Source: an uncultured Lachnobacterium sp. (GTDB lineage: Bacteria; Bacillota; Clostridia; Lachnospirales; Lachnospiraceae). From it: a stretch of DNA of 8,013 bases. Both the position numbers and the translations under genes were made by a program. The notes beneath the pieces were generated by a model, which did no database searches, was not told the DNA's origin, and was given only the letters and a program-made list of their open reading frames with translations. Location of the stretch: NCBI GenBank assembly GCA_945971355.1, contig CAMFPD010000091.1, forward strand, positions 1 to 8,013, written 5' to 3'. Each line of letters opens with the position of its first letter. The first letter of the stretch is position 1. Shown here piece by piece: positions 5,821-8,013 of this stretch.

Positions 5821-6894
5821 ATGTTTGATAAATTAGAAGATTTAGTACATCATTATGAGGAACTTATGAATCTGCTTAGCGAGCCAGATGTGGCAAATGA
5901 TACTAACAGATTCAGAAAGCTTATGAAGGAGCAGAATGACCTTGCTCCAATCGTTGAGGCGTACAAGGAGTACAGCCAGTGCAAGCAGAATATAGAGGAT
6001 TCACTGGCAATGCTTGAGGAAGAGTCTGATGAGGAAATGAGAGAACTTGCCAAGGAGGAACTTAATGAGTCTAAGGCAAGGGTAGAAGAACTTGAGCAGA
6101 AACTAAAAATTTTGTTATTGCCAAAAGACCCTAATGATGATAAGAACGTAGTAGTGGAAATCCGTGCAGGTGCAGGTGGAGAGGAAGCAGCACTTTTCGC
6201 AGCTGAAATCTTTAGAATGTATGTGCATTACGCAGAGGGGCGTGGCTGGAAATGTGAGACGCTTGAGGCCGATGAAACTGGCATAGGTGGAATGAAGTCA
6301 GTAGAGTTCATGGTAAAAGGAACGGGAGCATATTCAATTCTTAAATATGAGTCTGGTGTACATCGTGTACAGCGTGTTCCAGAGACAGAGTCCCAGGGTC
6401 GTATCCAGACTTCTACATGTTCAGTTGCAGTAATGCCAGAGGCTGAGGAAGTTGATGTACAGATTGATGAGAAGGATATCCGTATTGACGTTATGCGTGC
6501 GTCTGGAAACGGTGGTCAGTGTGTCAATACAACAGACTCGGCTGTTCGTCTGACTCATTATCCAACTGGAATTGTTATTTACAGCCAGACAGAGAAGTCT
6601 CAGCTTCAGAACAAGGAGAAAGCATTTGCCCTCTTGAGAGCAAAGCTGTATGACCTTGAGCTTCAGAAGAAGCAGGATGCAGAAGCCGCTGAGAGAAGAA
6701 GTCAGATTGGTACAGGAGACCGTGCCGAAAAGATTCGTACCTACAACTTCCCACAGGGACGTGTAACAGATCACAGAATCAATCTTACATTGTACAAGTT
6801 GGATAAGATTATGAATGGAGATATCCAGGAGATAATTGATGCTTGTATTGCTGCGGACCAGGCGAAGAAATTAGCAAATATGCAGGAAGAGTAG
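5821..6894 (+). CDS. prfA: Peptide chain release factor 1 (RF1)
   Basis: RF1 recognises UAA and UAG in the ribosomal A site and triggers hydrolysis of the peptidyl-tRNA. The 357-residue length is standard. Parts in order: N-terminal helical domain (about 1-100, with a highly charged helix at 64-97); EIRAGAGGEEAALFA (113-127); the codon-recognition region with the PxT tripeptide PET (187-189) in RVPETESQGRIQTS; and the catalytic GGQ (231-233) in SGNGGQCVNTTDSAVRLTH. RTYNFPQGRVTDHRINLTL (306-324) follows near the C-terminus. PET rather than RF2's SPF makes this RF1. The residue after GGQ is Cys where E. coli has His. AGAGAGGT at 5806-5813 is the ribosome binding site. It is the last gene before a strong terminator. 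Gln233 is the expected target of the neighbouring PrmC. Confidence 0.98.
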   Translation: MFDKLEDLVHHYEELMNLLSEPDVANDTNRFRKLMKEQNDLAPIVEAYKEYSQCKQNIEDSLAMLEEESDEEMRELAKEELNESKARVEELEQKLKILLLPKDPNDDKNVVVEIRAGAGGEEAALFAAEIFRMYVHYAEGRGWKCETLEADETGIGGMKSVEFMVKGTGAYSILKYESGVHRVQRVPETESQGRIQTSTCSVAVMPEAEEVDVQIDEKDIRIDVMRASGNGGQCVNTTDSAVRLTHYPTGIVIYSQTEKSQLQNKEKAFALLRAKLYDLELQKKQDAEAAERRSQIGTGDRAEKIRTYNFPQGRVTDHRINLTLYKLDKIMNGDIQEIIDACIAADQAKKLANMQEE

Positions 6895-6955
6895 GAAGCT
6901 GGTGCAACTAATAGGTCGAGTTGACAAATTGAATAGTTGAGTTGGAAAAATTAAG

Positions 6956-6996
6956 TGTTCTATATCAGTTTAAGTGGCTGATATAGGACATTTTTT
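6956..6996 (+). terminator. Rho-independent terminator ending the prfA operon
   Basis: A 13-bp stem pairs 6956-6968 with 6978-6990 (TGTTCTATATCAG/CTGATATAGGACA, one T-G wobble) around a 9-nt loop and runs directly into TTTTTT at 6991-6996. It begins 61 bases after the prfA stop. Five As at 6946-6950 precede the stem, so weak activity on the other strand is possible. Confidence 0.93.
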
Positions 6997-7055
6997 ATAT
7001 GGAGTCGGATGGTGAGTTCGGTTGGGGAGGCTGTACAGCTGTCAAAGAAATATTG

Positions 7056-7084
7056 TTGTGTGAATTTGTGGGGTACTTTATAAT
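7056..7084 (+). promoter_or_regulatory. Probable promoter of the P-loop kinase-like gene
   Basis: TTGTGT (7056-7061) and a perfect TATAAT (7079-7084) are 17 bases apart, predicting a start near 7091 and a short leader containing AAGGAG (7105-7110). A second TATAAT at 7091-7096 has no usable -35. The gene lies after a strong terminator, so it needs its own promoter. Confidence 0.6.
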
Positions 7085-7117
7085 ATATTATATAATTGTA
7101 TTTCAAGGAGAAAGATT

Positions 7118-7672
7118 ATGAAAAAACTATTATTGATTACGGGAGACTTGGCAACGGGAAAATCTACTTTTGCAAATATTCTTTCTAAAAGATATGATAC
7201 AAATGTGTTTTATAAAGATTCAATTAAAGAAGTCATAGGAGATACCATTGGTTTTTCTAATAGAGAAGAAAATTTGAAACTATCAAAAGCAACAATGGAA
7301 TTAATGTTTTATACATTTTCAGAATTTTGTAAACTTGACAAAAACCTTATTTTAGAAGCAAATTTTCATAAAGCAGAGCTAGATAGATTACATAATATTG
7401 CATACGAGAATAACTACGAGGTGCTTACGCTTGTGCTTCGTGGAGATGTGGAAATATTACACAAGCGATATCTTAATCGCATATACAACGAAAATAGACA
7501 TCCAGTGCATTTAAGTACAACATTGGATGTGTTTGATGATTTTAAAGAATATACTGAATATTCCAGAAAAGAAGAAATTATTGGAAAAATAATTAATATC
7601 AATGCAGATAGTTTTTCGTATCAAACGAATAAGGACATTTTAGAAAGTATTGATAATTTTATGAGAAATTGA
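7118..7672 (+). CDS. Small P-loop kinase-like ATPase (AAA_33-type), substrate unknown
   Basis: The 184-residue protein has a Walker A loop at the very start (GDLATGKST, 9-17, after a hydrophobic strand LLLIT). Asp34 in FYKDSIKE stands where small-molecule kinases of this fold often keep a substrate-binding acid. LILEANF (77-83) follows, with Glu80 in the position typical of the AAA_33/predicted kinase group. VLRGDVEILHKRYLNR...RHP (107-129) looks like a lid region with several arginines and a histidine. It has no membrane segments and no fused domain. This suggests phosphorylation of a nucleoside, sugar or antibiotic-like small molecule; which one cannot be told. AAGGAG at 7105-7110, seven bases upstream, supports the start. 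It is visibly more AT-rich than the rho-prfA cluster and lies next to a broken gene, consistent with accessory DNA. A zeta-toxin-like role is possible, but no antitoxin partner is seen. Confidence 0.8.
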   Translation: MKKLLLITGDLATGKSTFANILSKRYDTNVFYKDSIKEVIGDTIGFSNREENLKLSKATMELMFYTFSEFCKLDKNLILEANFHKAELDRLHNIAYENNYEVLTLVLRGDVEILHKRYLNRIYNENRHPVHLSTTLDVFDDFKEYTEYSRKEEIIGKIININADSFSYQTNKDILESIDNFMRN

Positions 7673-7702
7673 TCAATAAGATGAAATTTTAAGGAGAAGG
7701 AT

Positions 7703-7777
7703 ATGTGTCTTATATGTGAAAGAATCAATATGATTAAAGATGGAACCAACCATTACTTTGTAAAGGAGGGAAAATGA
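7703..7777 (+). pseudogene. N-terminal remnant of a HIT-family (histidine triad) protein
   Basis: An ATG with an excellent ribosome binding site (AAGGAG at 7691-7696, six bases upstream) opens a 24-codon frame beginning MCLICERINMIKDG and containing HYFVKE, ending in TGA at 7775-7777. From memory of the family, clostridial HIT proteins begin with a very similar CxxC...R.....K....N.YFVKE segment and then continue with LETGYVVLGD and the HxHxH triad. Here the match ends right after FVKE at 7768. Neither the ETGYVV strand nor any histidine triad is seen downstream in any frame, so the gene is truncated by a deletion, insertion or rearrangement. Full members are about 130-170 residues. It starts 30 bases after the kinase-like gene and was probably co-transcribed with it. 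A genuine 24-residue peptide is a less likely reading. Confidence 0.65.
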
Positions 7778-8013
7778 AAGAACTTCTCAAATGTTTCATA
7801 TTTATATGGTGTAGTTCAGATTTTTGACAGCATTTTTCCCACTTATTTCGGTACGGTGTTGCCATCTGCAATGGGGAATTGCGCGGGTAGGGGCATACTC
7901 TCGGCTTGAGCTGTTCCGTTGTGCTCCCCTTGTTCTCATATGGCACCCTATATACGTGATCTATACACGCAAAACTATATATACATCTTCTCAGAAAACT
8001 GGCCATAAAGCCA
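7778..8013. other. Non-coding stretch after the HIT break, with a GC-rich foldable block
   Basis: I recognise no gene in these 236 bases. The block 7851-7930 is about 59% GC by direct count, well above its AT-rich surroundings. Possible helices are GGT (7855-7857) with ACC (7945-7947) and GCCAT (7861-7865) with ATGGC (7940-7944), which enclose GCAAT (7868-7872)/ATTGC (7878-7882) and GAGC (7908-7911)/GCTC (7923-7926). At the edge TGGC (8000-8003) pairs with GCCA (8010-8013). The base composition and the break in the HIT gene suggest that this is the end of an inserted or recombined segment. No transposase, terminal repeat pair or target duplication can be shown within the window. Confidence 0.4.

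Noticed and set aside
6921..6949. TTGACA at 6921-6926 as a -35 element.
   Set aside because: No -10 hexamer lies 16-18 bases downstream (GGAAAA), and it sits just ahead of the terminator.
7081..7096. AT repeat with a second TATAAT (7091-7096) as the main -10 of the kinase-like gene.
   Set aside because: The corresponding -35 position reads GTGGGG. The first TATAAT at 7079-7084 has a better partner.
6999..7121. A 40-codon plus-strand frame beginning MESDGEFGWGG and overlapping the start of the kinase-like gene by ATGA.
   Set aside because: Its ATG lies just behind the T tract of the prfA terminator, it has no ribosome binding site, it spans the predicted promoter of the next gene, and the product resembles nothing I know.
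7774..7827. A 17-residue frame MKELLKCF... with a good AAGGAGG site upstream and an ATGA overlap with the HIT remnant.
   Set aside because: Too short to call a gene. The AAGGAGG is also the HIT coding sequence for KE. Kept only as part of the junction finding.
7734..8006. A 90-codon minus-strand frame across the right end.
   Set aside because: It runs antisense through the HIT remnant and its ribosome binding site region, has no recognisable domain and low-quality composition. It is most likely a chance frame, though part of it lies in the unexplained GC-rich block.
1..8013. tRNA, rRNA, CRISPR array or complete insertion sequence.
   Set aside because: No cloverleaf, rRNA-like segment, regularly spaced repeats or transposase frame was seen on either strand.

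Overview
This window looks like a chromosomal segment of a low-to-moderate GC Firmicute of class Clostridia, most likely a Lachnospiraceae relative. The evidence is AAGGAG-type ribosome binding sites, sigma-A promoters with 17-bp spacers, and the order rho - rpmE - DUF1385 membrane protein - prmC - prfA, which is a familiar clostridial arrangement. The protein sequences also read as clostridial (RF1 with PET and GGQ, a 66-residue zinc-type L31, a short single-domain malic enzyme). Genus cannot be fixed from the sequence alone.

Left part (1-1942, minus strand): a malic enzyme gene is followed, one base after its stop codon, by a radical SAM gene of the YhcC/YtqA (TIGR01212) type that runs off the left edge. 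A good promoter sits upstream of the malic enzyme, with an imperfect 20-bp palindrome over its -35 and spacer that could be an operator.

Centre (about 1954-6996, plus strand): a translation and transcription-termination cluster. Rho factor, divergent from the malic enzyme, is followed by a strong extended -10 promoter and a roughly 130-nt structured leader in front of rpmE (ribosomal protein L31). An 11-bp stem-loop with a weak T tract separates rpmE from a DUF1385 (YqhQ-like) membrane protein. That gene overlaps prmC by one base, and prfA (release factor 1) follows. PrmC methylates the GGQ glutamine of release factors, so enzyme and substrate are neighbours. A strong intrinsic terminator closes the cluster at 6956-6996.

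Right part (6997-8013): this is AT-rich accessory DNA. A small P-loop kinase-like gene with its own promoter is followed by a 24-codon remnant that matches the N-terminus of a clostridial HIT-family protein and then stops. Beyond the break lies a non-coding stretch with a GC-rich block (about 59% GC at 7851-7930) that can fold into several helices, and another small hairpin at the window edge. This right end is the least ordinary part of the window: it looks like a disrupted gene next to an inserted or rearranged segment. I do not see a convincing complete novel system. The most useful leads are the rpmE leader, the HIT break with the structured GC-rich block beside it, and the unexplained membrane protein coupled to prmC.
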